64,000 nucleotides of DNA. Origin: Sitta carolinensis (taxonomy: Eukaryota; Chordata; Aves; Passeriformes; Sittidae). The notes beneath the pieces are model-generated. The model searched no databases. It worked only from the letters and a program-made list of their open reading frames with translations, and had not been told where the DNA came from. Each line of letters opens with the position of its first letter. Positions within the stretch are counted from its first letter, which is position 1. The translations under genes were made by a program, and so were the position numbers. Location of the stretch: the NCBI GenBank assembly GCA_032173965.1, contig CM063283.1, positions 109,702,108 through 109,766,107 of the forward strand, in the 5' to 3' direction. Positions 44,787 to 51,425 of this stretch are shown here, piece after piece.

Positions 44787-47700
44787 AGAACAACAACAAA
44801 AATAGAAAGTTTAAGAAAAAGATTAGTTATAATTGAGGATCCTGAAAGAGGAAAGTCCCGTTTGAAAAACTTCAGCTAATGAACTTGGAGCACATCTGGC
44901 CTAAAATAGTGGCAGAACATCAGGCTACCTCCACATTGAATGACTTCTAACAGAAATCTTTTAGAGAGCAGGGAAAGAGCTTGAATGTGTCTGCTGTGCT
45001 AATGCAGCTCAACTGAACAGGCTGGGGATCTGCTGAACAAAGCTGGACATTTTCTGTGAGGTGAGCCTGAAAAATACTGAGGATCCACTCCGTAGTGACT
45101 GACACAAAGGTCAGGGTTCTCTGACTGCAGCTCTCGGCTTTGCAAATTCAGTCCCTGCAGTCCTCGGGGAGCGCTGCCTCGCGCTCATTCCATCTCGCTC
45201 TGGAATACAGTCACAGCAAACTCCCCAGGGAGCTGCACGTTCCAGCTGAACCAAACCCAGCAGGAAGCCTCCCAGCACTGCAGCTGGAGTGATGGGAGAG
45301 CCCTCAGTGGGCTCTCAGAAGCCGTTTTTACCTCGGTCCCACAGGGAGCTATGGCATCCATCCATAATTCCCACCTTGAGAAAGGCAGCTGCACCGTGGA
45401 TGTCCTGCTCACACCCTGTATCAGGATGAACAGTGGCATTCCTGAACTATTCCAGGCACTGCTGATGAGCAGCTGATCTTTGGACTTCTGCTTTAAAAGA
45501 AGTGGAGGGGTTTTTCTGATGAATGGACTTCTGTGTACACAAACTACTGTAATTTTGATTTTGAACACTACCTTAAAGCTCTGATTTTCTGGAGGCAGCC
45601 CAGCCACCTCATTAAACATATCCAAAGCAGACAGAACACACATGTACTTCTCTTCCATGCCTTTTGTAGGTCTACAGAAGAGGCAGGTAGAAGCATTAGG
45701 AGCAGAGACAAGAGAATTTCACTAGGAGCTTGAACAGTAATGAGTGGAATTAACATCCATAATTAAAAACCAAGGGCTGATAGGAACAACAATCCCCTGT
45801 CCCCTGTGCATCCTTCTTCAGGGAATGCTTTGCCACTGTTGTTTCTGTGCAATAAGAGGCGCTGATGGTGATGCTCACAGTCCTGACAGGTGGAAACACT
45901 TTCTTCCTTTTCAATTTATCTATGGCAGTGACAACTTTTTTTTCTTTTGAATATGTTATTCTCAGCCTCTCATTTGTGGAGGGGAGTTGTCATTATTAAC
46001 TCCACTGTCTTAAGGACTGAAAAAAAGGGCAATCTGGAGCCCTAACAAGGGTCTAACCATGGTTTTATAATGTTGTCTCGTGGCACTTTGTGACAGCTTT
46101 CACACCTTTACTTCTCATAACATACTCACTGTATGCACTTCAGCATGGGGTGTTCAACACTCTCTGTTAGCAACTCTTCCCAAGCATGTGAAGTCAAATT
46201 AAATCAATTAAGTTAAATTGAAGTTTGGAGAACAATAAAGCCACAGATATTCCTGAACTGAGCCATTCAGCTTCCACCCAGCAGGTACCAATGGCACACA
46301 CCTATTCCAGTGCTCCTGATACGCCCACTCAGCAGCCACCTCAAGTGTTATACACACTTAATCCTTAACAAAACAAATCTCAAATCAGCAGGAGACTGAG
46401 TAATCACCACCAGACCTTTTTGTAATACCCCTTCCAAAACAACAGCATCCAGCTGTTTCTAGGGGAGAAGACGCCTGAAAAATCCTCGCTGTCTCTCAGC
46501 TGGGCTTGCAAGAGGTCCTGTGTTTGCACACACCTGTGCAGTGCTGACACACAGAGTGAGGCTGGGAGTCCACCTATTTCTGCACAATTTCATGCTCCCT
46601 GTACCTGGGGGGCAGCCTTGGGTGTACCTGTCTTGCGTCTACTACAGAATCACAGAATGGTCTGAAGACCATTCAGTTCCAACACCCTTTCCAAGGGTAG
46701 GGACACCTTCCACTAGACCAGGTCGCTCAGCTGCACCCAACCTGGCCTTGGACATTTCCAGCAACGGGGTATCGATGTGTTCTATGGGCAACCTTGGCCA
46801 CAACATGTTTATAGTGTGAAAACGACAGACACTCTTCCAGGTATTTTAACATTATTAAGAATGTTCAGCATTCTTACCAATATTAAAATACACGGTTTCA
46901 TTTGCCTCCAGAAGGCACCAGCTAGAGTGCCATGCATAAATTCAGCCTTACCCTGCACACTGTGTCACAATATTGTGTTCAGCAAATTCCTAGCTATCCT
47001 TGATGAAAAATTTGGAAGTAGCGATGGCAGCCTTCTCTTTTGTTAGCTGTGATAAAATTACCATCTTGTCTACTTAGCCTGCATTAATAGCATTGGCAAC
47101 CCAGAAACAGCACACCACCCGTGTAGAGGGTATCCGACTCTCCCTGTTTTGTTATGTTAGAGCTGCAACAAGAGCTCAAACTGCCCCAAAGCGGTTGCCA
47201 CATCACAGAATCGGTGAGGTTGGAAAACATCTCTGAGATCATCCAGTGCACGCTGTGACCGCATCCCCCCCGTGTCACCCAGACCAGGGCCCTGGGTGCC
47301 ACCTCCAGCCTCTCCACAAACACCTCACGGACGGTGACTGCGCCGCCTCCCCGGGCAGCCCGGCCCGATGTCTAAGCAGCCTTTCGGTGAAGGAACTCCT
47401 CCTGGTGTCCAGCCTAAAGCTCCCCTGGCACAGCTTCAGCCTCAGCCCCTCCCGTCCTGCCGCACGGCACCCTCGAGGCCGGGGGCGCTCAGCGCACCCA
47501 GGGGCGCCTCCCCTGCACCTGCGGGGCGGCGGGAACGGCCCGGGCGGGGCAGGAACGGCCCGGGCGGGGCGAGGAGGACGGCCCGGGCGGGGCAGGAACG
47601 GCCCGGGCGGGGCGGGGGGCGGCGGGGAACGGCCCGGGCGGGGCAGGAACGGCCCGGGCGGGGCAGGAACGGCCCGGGCGGGGCAGAAACGGCCCGGGCG

Positions 47701-47875
47701 GGGCAGGAACGGCCCGGGCGGGGCGGGGGGCGGCGGGAACGGCCCGGGCGGGGCAGGAACGGCCCGGGCGGGGCAGGAACGGCCCGAGCGGGGCGGGGGC
47801 GGTAGGAACGGCCCGGGCAGGACGGTCACTCACGTTGCGGCGGCGGGAGAAGCCGGGGAGCGGCGGCAGCGCCAT
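1920..47875 (-). CDS. EFHC2: EFHC2, EF-hand domain family member C2 (13 coding exons seen, 3' end outside window)
   Basis: The gene is assembled by hand from 13 exons on the minus strand. Joined coding order is 47834-47875, 41466-41651, 37081-37231, 30237-30460, 27023-27277, 25386-25496, 24921-25059, 16189-16354, 15034-15176, 10733-10929, 7017-7150, 2624-2821, 1920-2012, giving 2,039 nt (about 680 residues). All introns are GT-AG and all phases join in frame. The translation aligns collinearly with my recollection of human EFHC2: three DM10 domains at about residues 75-180, 222-365 and 425-530, then an EF-hand-like region near 555-595. EFHC1/EFHC2 proteins (Rib72 in Chlamydomonas) are known microtubule inner proteins of axonemal doublets, so a role in motile cilia and sperm is expected. 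The human protein has 749 residues; the last ~70 are not seen here and should lie left of position 1. EFHC1 is rejected because diagnostic stretches ([27 protein letters not shown]) follow EFHC2. Confidence 0.96.
2013..2623. other. EFHC2 intron 12
   Basis: Short intron of about 611 bp with GT-AG ends; nothing else recognised. Confidence 0.85.
2624..2821 (-). CDS. EFHC2: EFHC2 exon 12
   Basis: It carries 198 nt, phase 2 in and phase 2 out, with acceptor GAACAG and donor GTAAGT. It encodes [13 protein letters not shown], then [17 protein letters not shown] and LYNDREK, aligning collinearly with the C-terminal helical region of human EFHC2. The upstream acceptor at 2822-2823 is preferred over the internal TTTTCAG at 2784, because the 13 residues it adds also align with the human protein. 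Residues about 583-649. Confidence 0.94.
2822..7016. other. EFHC2 intron 11
   Basis: About 4.2 kb of mostly AT-rich unique sequence, with an A/T simple stretch near 3950-4010. No mobile element or RNA gene recognised. Confidence 0.8.
7017..7150 (-). CDS. EFHC2: EFHC2 exon 11 (EF-hand-like region)
   Basis: It carries 134 nt, phase 0 in and phase 2 out, with acceptor TTTAAG and donor GTAAGA. It encodes [11 protein letters not shown], an amphipathic helix, and [15 protein letters not shown], the loop of the single recognisable EF-hand. The loop has D at position 1 but N instead of Gly at position 6 and Thr instead of Glu/Asp at position 12, so calcium binding is doubtful (inference). Residues about 539-583. 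Confidence 0.93.
7151..10732. other. EFHC2 intron 10
   Basis: About 3.6 kb of AT-rich unique sequence, apart from the old CR1-like remnant near 10.1-10.5 kb. Nothing else recognised. Confidence 0.8.
10075..10470 (+). mobile_element. Old CR1-like LINE remnant in intron 10
   Basis: The strings cttgagtactggacactgtt, ccagtctccacatctcacag and aatgggatcttccccaaatc resemble older CR1/L3-type LINE 3' sequence on the plus strand. It is highly diverged, so family assignment is tentative. Confidence 0.55.
10733..10929 (-). CDS. EFHC2: EFHC2 exon 10 (end of DM10 domain 3)
   Basis: It carries 197 nt, phase 1 in and phase 0 out, with acceptor CCATAG and donor GTGAAG. It encodes [19 protein letters not shown], then [11 protein letters not shown], and [13 protein letters not shown], which close the third DM10 domain. 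It ends KNANE. Residues about 473-538. Confidence 0.96.
10930..15033. other. EFHC2 intron 9
   Basis: About 4.1 kb; it holds an A-rich tract at 10970-11040 (a long U-rich region upstream of the exon 10 acceptor) and the GT microsatellite. Nothing else recognised. Confidence 0.8.
13699..13753. repeat. GT microsatellite in intron 9
   Basis: An imperfect (GT)n run with GGTG and TTGTG interruptions. Confidence 0.97.
15034..15176 (-). CDS. EFHC2: EFHC2 exon 9 (DM10 domain 3)
   Basis: It carries 143 nt, phase 2 in and phase 1 out, with acceptor TTCTAG and donor GTAAGA. It encodes [12 protein letters not shown] and [18 protein letters not shown], the opening strands of the third DM10 domain. Residues about 425-473. 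Confidence 0.96.
15177..16188. other. EFHC2 intron 8
   Basis: About 1.0 kb of unique AT-rich sequence with a short A run near 15830. Nothing else recognised. Confidence 0.8.
16189..16354 (-). CDS. EFHC2: EFHC2 exon 8 (linker between DM10 domains 2 and 3)
   Basis: It carries 166 nt, phase 1 in and phase 2 out, with acceptor CTGCAG and donor GTATTT. It encodes a proline-rich linker ([11 protein letters not shown]) followed by [14 protein letters not shown], a sequence strongly conserved in EFHC2, and ends QFLVKD at the start of the third DM10 domain. Residues about 370-425. Confidence 0.96.
17943..18062 (-). mobile_element. CR1 LINE fragment, 3' terminal part (host of nested insertion)
   Basis: Read on the minus strand this ends in the CR1 3' terminus. 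On the plus strand it begins aatcacagaatggtttgggc followed by tggaagggacct, typical of avian CR1. It breaks at ccttgaacaccttcag, and the matching continuation resumes at about 18505. Confidence 0.92.
18062..18505 (-). mobile_element. CR1 LINE, younger 5'-truncated copy nested in another CR1
   Basis: It begins at its own 3' terminus (aatcacagaatcaattagat), runs through gcttccctgggcagcctatt and ends near ggacctgctctgga, where the older CR1 resumes. It is 5'-truncated and non-coding. Confidence 0.85.
18505..18800 (-). mobile_element. CR1 LINE fragment, continuation of the host element
   Basis: It resumes the older CR1 after the nested copy: caatgcctcaccaccctcac, gtgaagccattcccccttga and tactggaaggccacatttag are typical CR1 3'-region strings on the minus strand. 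The similarity fades toward 18800. Confidence 0.8.
19080..19400 (-). mobile_element. CR1 LINE fragment from the end of the ORF2/3' region
   Basis: It contains gaccccagggctggatgcag, cccagcacccccacggcctt and cagcccaggtgcagcacctt, which match the segment of CR1 lying upstream of the previous fragments. The same orientation and order suggest it belongs to the same ancient insertion. Its open frames are non-functional remnants. Confidence 0.75.
19563..19770. repeat. 12-bp minisatellite in intron 7
   Basis: A tandem array built on ggattcccggct, with variants such as gaattcccggcc and ggattgcccctg forming mixed blocks. The last copies at the right end (about 19725-19768) are the most regular. It directly adjoins a CpG-rich patch. 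Confidence 0.9.
19765..19850. other. Small CpG-rich patch in intron 7
   Basis: This CpG-dense segment includes GCGGCCGC (NotI-type site near 19775) and cgccacccggtggcggcg, which resembles a CTCF core and contains a short inverted repeat (GCCAC/GTGGC). It is the only CpG-dense, non-LINE DNA seen inside the gene body away from exon 1. It could be an intronic regulatory island or an alternative promoter; no exon was recognised beside it. Confidence 0.5.
20280..20620 (-). mobile_element. CR1 LINE, truncated copy
   Basis: It starts with atagaatcatagaaccacta and runs through agatcaccaagtccagccat and ctacttccctggacagtctg, the reverse complement of a CR1 3' end. Diverged and non-coding. Confidence 0.88.
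24921..25059 (-). CDS. EFHC2: EFHC2 exon 7 (end of DM10 domain 2)
   Basis: It carries 139 nt, phase 0 in and phase 1 out, with acceptor TATTAG and donor GTAAGT. It encodes [15 protein letters not shown] and [18 protein letters not shown], the closing strand of the second DM10 domain, ending RKKYGI. Residues about 324-370. Confidence 0.96.
25060..25385. other. EFHC2 intron 6
   Basis: The shortest intron seen, about 326 bp; nothing else recognised. Confidence 0.85.
25386..25496 (-). CDS. EFHC2: EFHC2 exon 6 (insert within DM10 domain 2)
   Basis: It carries 37 codons, phase 0 at both ends, with acceptor TTGCAG and donor GTCAGA. It encodes [17 protein letters not shown] and ends GYYIQDILQ. This is the variable loop that splits the second DM10 domain in EFHC2 (human PGQITDRAVLNSYGDF region), more diverged than neighbouring exons. 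Intron 6 to its left is only about 326 bp. Confidence 0.93.
25497..27022. other. EFHC2 intron 5
   Basis: About 1.5 kb of AT-rich unique sequence; nothing recognised. Confidence 0.8.
27023..27277 (-). CDS. EFHC2: EFHC2 exon 5 (DM10 domain 2)
   Basis: It carries 85 codons, phase 0 at both ends, with acceptor TTACCAG and donor GTGAGG. It encodes [17 protein letters not shown] and [19 protein letters not shown], then NSGRD, the opening half of the second DM10 domain, and ends KRDKLPK. Residues about 202-286. Confidence 0.97.
27278..30236. other. EFHC2 intron 4
   Basis: About 3.0 kb with one plus-oriented CR1 at 28.4 kb; otherwise unique AT-rich DNA. Confidence 0.8.
28400..28640 (+). mobile_element. 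CR1 LINE, truncated copy in intron 4
   Basis: Plus-oriented CR1 3' end: aggaggaatttcttcatgga, ctggaggcatttaaggaaca, gatgatctcggaggtctttt, ending in the terminal repeats tgattctgtaattctgtg. It is opposite to the EFHC2 strand. Confidence 0.93.
30237..30460 (-). CDS. EFHC2: EFHC2 exon 4 (end of DM10 domain 1)
   Basis: It carries 224 nt, phase 1 in and phase 0 out, with acceptor TTGCAG and donor GTGAGG. It encodes [13 protein letters not shown], then [13 protein letters not shown], the closing 'Y/FGR.F.I.DCD' motif of a DM10 domain, then [12 protein letters not shown]. It ends in the inter-domain linker [10 protein letters not shown]. Residues about 127-201. Confidence 0.96.
30985..31380 (+). 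mobile_element. CR1 LINE, diverged copy in intron 3
   Basis: It shows atgaggaaaggctgagagag, agctgggtctgttcagtctg, and near the end catcccttccaacctcagtg, the order expected of a CR1 3' region on the plus strand. It lacks the terminal repeats and is more diverged than the 28.4 kb copy. Confidence 0.85.
34697..34922. repeat. GATA/GATG/GACG compound microsatellite in intron 3
   Basis: About 225 bp of tetranucleotides: an interrupted left half mixing GATA, GATG and GACG, and a pure GATA right half from about 34830. The left half is ordered into repeats of 12-24 bp. Likely highly length-variable. Confidence 0.98.
37081..37231 (-). CDS. EFHC2: EFHC2 exon 3 (DM10 domain 1)
   Basis: It carries 151 nt, phase 0 in and phase 1 out, with acceptor TAATAG and donor GTATTC. 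It encodes [15 protein letters not shown] and [18 protein letters not shown], the hallmark of a DM10 domain (FDAY, YYLEDD-type strand, then EP..NSG). Near-identity to human EFHC2 residues in this stretch makes the assignment secure. Confidence 0.97.
40862..40950. repeat. A/C-rich low-complexity stretch in intron 2
   Basis: An A-rich segment with interspersed C and G (aaaacaaaaacaacaagca type). Simple low-complexity sequence. Confidence 0.8.
41435..41450. repeat. Poly-A (poly-T on sense strand) next to EFHC2 exon 2 donor
   Basis: A 16-bp A run on the plus strand, giving a U run about 16 nt inside intron 2 on the transcript. Intronic U-runs near donors are known binding sites of TIA-type splicing factors; an effect here is only inferred. 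Confidence 0.9.
41466..41651 (-). CDS. EFHC2: EFHC2 exon 2
   Basis: It carries 62 codons, phase 0 at both ends (acceptor CGACAG, donor GTATGT), residues about 15-76. It includes [14 protein letters not shown] and [14 protein letters not shown], which correspond to the conserved N-terminal linker of EFHC2, and ends at SWIAFDKQ at the start of the first DM10 domain. A run of 16 T (sense strand) lies just downstream of the donor in intron 2. Confidence 0.96.
44744..44784. repeat. Poly-A tract (41 bp) in intron 1
   Basis: An uninterrupted A run on the plus strand (T on the EFHC2 sense strand). No polyadenylation signal, retrocopy or target-site duplication was recognised beside it. Confidence 0.97.
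46645..46780 (-). mobile_element. CR1 LINE, short copy in intron 1
   Basis: It contains acagaatcacagaatggtct, cattcagttccaacaccctt and caacctggccttggacattt: the 3' end of a CR1 on the minus strand, truncated after about 130 bp. Confidence 0.9.
47204..47475 (-). mobile_element. CR1 LINE copy in intron 1, left of the exon 1 arrays
   Basis: It begins at its 3' terminus (catcacagaatcggtgaggt), runs through ctcctggtgtccagcctaaa and ends near the start of the GC-rich array. It is GC-enriched compared with the other copies. It is the same CR1 segment as the copy at about 49720-49970 but inverted. Confidence 0.88.
47531..47822. repeat. 20-bp GC-rich minisatellite in intron 1, abutting exon 1 donor
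   Basis: About 13 copies of a unit close to ggaacggcccgggcggggca, with two or three longer units carrying an extra ggggcggcgg block and point variants near the right end. Almost every unit contains GGGCGGGGC, an Sp1/KLF GC-box. The plus strand is G-rich, so EFHC2 pre-mRNA would be C-rich here. The array stops about 11 bp from the exon 1 splice donor. Confidence 0.95.
47834..47875 (-). CDS. EFHC2: EFHC2 exon 1 (start codon)
   Basis: The exon encodes [14 protein letters not shown], matching the human N terminus MALPLLPG. The ATG lies in an ideal vertebrate initiation context (GCCGCCATGG). The exon ends CGCAAC followed by the donor GTGAGT, phase 0. The 5' UTR and transcription start cannot be fixed by eye. 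The donor sits only about 11 bp from a 20-bp tandem array in intron 1. Confidence 0.93.
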
Positions 47876-47960
47876 GGCGGCCCCGCACCCACCGGCCGCC
47901 CCGCGCGGCGTGACGTTACAGACCGTGACGTCACGGGGCGGGAGAGGCGCGAGGGGGCCG
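47876..47960 (-). promoter_or_regulatory. EFHC2 proximal promoter with two CRE-like sites
   Basis: This CpG-dense, TATA-less stretch lies immediately 5' of the EFHC2 ATG and is the only non-repetitive DNA between two tandem arrays. It holds a full palindromic CRE (TGACGTCA, 47926-47933) and a CRE half-site variant (TGACGTTA, 47911-47918) 15 bp apart, plus a GC box. CREB/ATF binding is an inference from the motif. No convincing RFX X-box, expected for ciliary genes, was recognised. Confidence 0.6.
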
Positions 47961-47964
47961 CGAG

Positions 47965-49275
47965 GGCTCGTCCCGAACCGCCCCATTCCCGAACCGCCCC
48001 ATTCCCGAACCGCCCCGTCCCGAACCGACCATCCCGAACCGCTCCATTCCCGAACCGCCCCGTCCCGAACCGCGCATCCCGAACCGACCCATTCCCGAAC
48101 CGCCCCGTCCCGAACCCCTCCGTCCCGAACCCCTCCATCCCGAACCCTCCGTCCCGAACCGCTCCGTCCCGAACCGTTCCGTCCCGAACCACCCATCCCG
48201 AACCGCCCCATTCCCGAACCGCCCCATTCCCGAACCGCCCCATTCCCGAACCGCCCCGTCCCGATCCGCTCCCTCCCGATCCGCTCCGTCCTGAACCGCC
48301 CATCCCGAACCTCTCCATCCCGAACCGCTCCATCCCGAACCGCTCATCCCGAACCGCGCATCCCGAACCGCGCATCCCGAACCGCGCATCCCGAACCGCC
48401 CCATTCCCGAACCGCCCCGTCCCGAACCCCTCCGTCCCGAACCCTCCGTCCCGAACCCTCCGTCCCGAACCCTCCGTCCCGAACCGTTCCGTCCCGAACC
48501 ACCCATCCCGAACCGCCCCATTCCCGAACCGCCCCATTCCCTAACCGCCCCATTCCCGAACCGCCCCGTCCCGAACCGCCCCATTCCCGAACCGCCCCAT
48601 TCCCGATCCGCTCCGTCCCGAACCGCCCCGTCCCGAACCGCTCATCCCGAACCGCAGCATTCCCGATCCGCCCCATTCCCGAACCGCCCCGTTCCCGAAC
48701 CGCCCCATTCCCGAACCGCCCCGTCCCGAACCGCCCCATTCCCGAACCGTTCATCCCGAACCGCCCCATTCCCGAACCGCTCATCCCGAACCGCCCCGTC
48801 CCGAATCCCTCCATCCCGAACCCCTCCGTCCCGAACCCTCCGTCCCGAACCACCCATCCCGAACCGCCCCATTCCCGAACCGCCCCATTCCCGAACCGCC
48901 CCATTCCCGAACCGCCCCGTCCCGAACCGCCCCATTCCCGAACCGCCCCATTCCCTAACCGCCCCATTCCCGATCCGCTCCGTCCCGATCCGCTCCGTCC
49001 CGAACCGCCCCGTCCCGAACCGCTCATCCCGAACCGCAGCATTCCCGATCCGCCCCATTCCCGAACCGCCCCATTCCCGAACCGCCCCATTCCCGAACAG
49101 CCCCGTCCCGAACCGCTCATCCCGAACCGCCCCATTCCCGAACCGCCCCATTCCCGAACTGCCCCGTTCCCGAACCGCCCCGTCCCGAACCGCCCCATTC
49201 CCGAACCGCTCATCCCGAACCGCCCCGTGCCGAACCGTTCCGTCCCGAACAGCTCATCCCGAACCGCTCATCCCG
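47965..49275. repeat. 16/17-bp GC-rich minisatellite upstream of EFHC2
   Basis: About 1.3 kb made almost wholly of the units cattcccgaaccgcccc (17 bp) and cgtcccgaaccgcccc (16 bp), with variants (catcccgaaccgc, cgatccgctc), roughly 75-85 copies. Longer blocks recur: the string aaccacccatcccgaaccg appears near 48187, 48497 and 48848, indicating a higher-order period of about 310-350 bp. The plus strand is C-rich and G-poor. Long open frames in all directions are a by-product of the repeat, which rarely contains a stop codon. Confidence 0.96.
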
Positions 49276-49391
49276 GGATATGTCCCGGGGGGATGCAGGC
49301 AGGTCCCGGCTTTCCTCCACAGAAGCCCGGCCCCACCAAGTGCCAGGGGTGCCTCAGGGTGGACCCAGAGTCAGCAGTAGCAAAGCAGAAA

Positions 49392-49570
49392 TAAGCCCAT
49401 TCTTATTTTTAGATCTATAATTAATTAATATGTATAATTAAAGAAATATATCTAAATATTACATGTATATATAATTTATATAGTTTTTATTATATTATAA
49501 AATACACATATAAAATGTATCATAATATATAAAATATATGTAACATATATTTAATATTTATTACACATCG
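49392..49570. other. AT-rich stretch next to the GC-rich array
   Basis: About 180 bp of nearly pure A/T, with many ATATAT and TTATAT strings, beginning roughly 115 bp after the end of the GC-rich minisatellite. It may be easily unwound or have matrix-attachment character; this is inference from composition. Confidence 0.7.
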
Positions 49571-49719
49571 TTATTTACTAAATTAAATCCAACACAAGCA
49601 CCCACTAAACCAATTTCTTCAATTTTTCAGGATTAATGGCCATTTTCATCATGAATCTCTCAAAATTTGGAGAAAAGGAGGCTCAAGGGTGACCGTATGG
49701 CTCCCTACAATTCTCCTTT

Positions 49720-49972
49720 CCCAGGGAACGAGTGACAGGAGGAGAGAACATGGACTAAAGCTGTGCCAGGGAGGTTCGGGTTGGACATCTGGAGGAATTT
49801 CTTCACAGAAAGGGAGAGCAGACATGGGGATGAGCTGCCCGGGGAGGTGGTGGGGTCACCGTGCCTGGAGGTGTTCATGGAGGGCCATGGTTTGGTGACC
49901 CGGGGCTGTTTGGTCAGAAGACAGACTCGATGATCTCAGAGGTCTTTTCCAACCTAAAGGATTCCGTGAAAA
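49720..49972 (+). mobile_element. CR1 LINE copy upstream of EFHC2, right of the arrays
   Basis: Plus-oriented: aaagctgtgccagggaggtt, ttggacatctggaggaattt, tttcttcacagaaaggg, gatgatctcagaggtctttt, ending gattccgtg. With the 47.2 kb copy it forms an imperfect inverted repeat around exon 1. Confidence 0.92.
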
Positions 49973-50991
49973 TTTACCTCCGTCCCAAAGCCTTGCCTTG
50001 TCCCCTTGCTCTCTCCCGCCTTGTGAGGAGCAGTGACCTCACTGGGTGTGGTGCCCCCAAACACCTCTGGAACTGGGGTCACAGATGGGGCAAATCCCAC
50101 TGCAGTTGCCATTTTCTGCACCAATTAATTTTTAATGTTTTTCATTTTGTGACTTTTACACAGCACGTTTTACTCTAGGGCCCCGTCAGGCTTGGGGGAG
50201 GGGGAGGTGGGATGCTTTTATAGCTTTTTGTTTGGCTTTTTTTTTTGCATTTTAGTCCCCCAGGATGGGGAAACTGGGTCAGTGGGTTTCCACCTTCTGG
50301 TTTCCCAGCACTGTACTACGCATCTGCATTTGCATTTAGTGTGGAAAGGTAAACATTTAAAATATATTTTAATTGAAAATTAGAGAAACCATCATTTTAA
50401 TCACATCCATTTCGTACAGTGGGTGGTATTATGCAAAAATTTAAATTTCAAACAGAAAATACAGTGAGAGTTTCTCACGGATGGTTGGTGGGGGGAAGGG
50501 TTGTTTCTTTCTTTAATGGAAGAACATTTTCCTTGTTAATAAGGGAGGATGCATTCCAGATCACTTCCAAAGCCAGTTCTAGACAGCAGCAGCCATGCTA
50601 TGTTCCTTCATTTTACGCAAAGCTGTTCATCAATGTTTGGATTTTTAAATTAGATGCTTTTTACAGAAAAAAATAGTTTATGGATAGGATAGCTTAAACC
50701 AAATTATTCCAGTTTTGATCTTCCATCAGCCTGTCTCAAAGGAGCTGTGCTGAATGTCCTTATTCTCATGGATGGAGTGGATCTCCCCTGCCATATTTCG
50801 TACTCTATGATGCATCAGACCATGAAATTCCCATAATGTGCCATCCCTCCTCCCCCAAACAGAGGCTCTTGGAACAGCATGGGAGATGTGTTCAGTCTGG
50901 GCAAGCCTGGGAGGGACTCCCTGTCCAGTCCCCAGGGAGCATTTGTGCAGAATTCACTCTCTGGGTTGAAATATTGCCAAAAATGAATGGA

Positions 50992-51056
50992 AGGAAGGAA
51001 GTGTCGGAAGGAAGGAAGGAAGTGTCGGAAGGAAGGAAGGGAGGGAGGGAGGGAGA
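50992..51056. repeat. GGAA/GGGA microsatellite with duplicated GTGTC interruption
   Basis: GGAA runs separated by two copies of agtgtcggaaggaagg, then a short GGGA run. Multiple adjacent GGAA cores could serve as ETS-type sites (inference only). Confidence 0.93.
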
Positions 51057-51425
51057 TCTCCTAGTTTTTCAGTAGGGTGGTTGAAATGTCTTAATATCCC
51101 CTCTGATATCAATAATAAAATGTTGCTCCAAGGTTTCAGGCAGTATGGGCAGAGGCTGCATGTGAAAAACATGCAAAGGAAAGAGCAGCCCTGCTGGAGG
51201 AAGGTCAGTGAAATTCAGAGTATCAGTAGAGTCCAATGCATTTCGGCAGAATATCCTGTGAATTGTCCCTAAATCCTCAGGTTAAATCTTTCTGCACATC
51301 TGCCTCCCCCAGTAAAGAAGCCACAGGGGGCTGTGGAGAAGGGGAGCATCTTCCTTGTGCACCAAGACACCACTGCAAGTTGATGTTTTCTACCAGTCTT
51401 CAATCATTTTGTTTTCTTTCAAATG

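Larger units (their letters stand above)
41652..47833. other. EFHC2 intron 1
   Basis: About 6.2 kb: unique sequence to 44.7 kb, then a poly-A tract, two minus-oriented CR1 copies, and the 20-bp GC-rich array touching exon 1. Confidence 0.8.

Noticed and set aside
47965..49275. CRISPR-like regular repeats
   Set aside because: Units are head-to-tail with no unique spacers and the genome is vertebrate; this is a minisatellite.
47246..49394. Very long open frames on both strands (up to 519 codons) rich in Pro-Arg or Gly-Arg repeats
   Set aside because: They are generated by the GC-rich tandem arrays, whose units seldom contain stop codons in any frame; they run through a CR1, exon 1 and the promoter and are not conserved protein.
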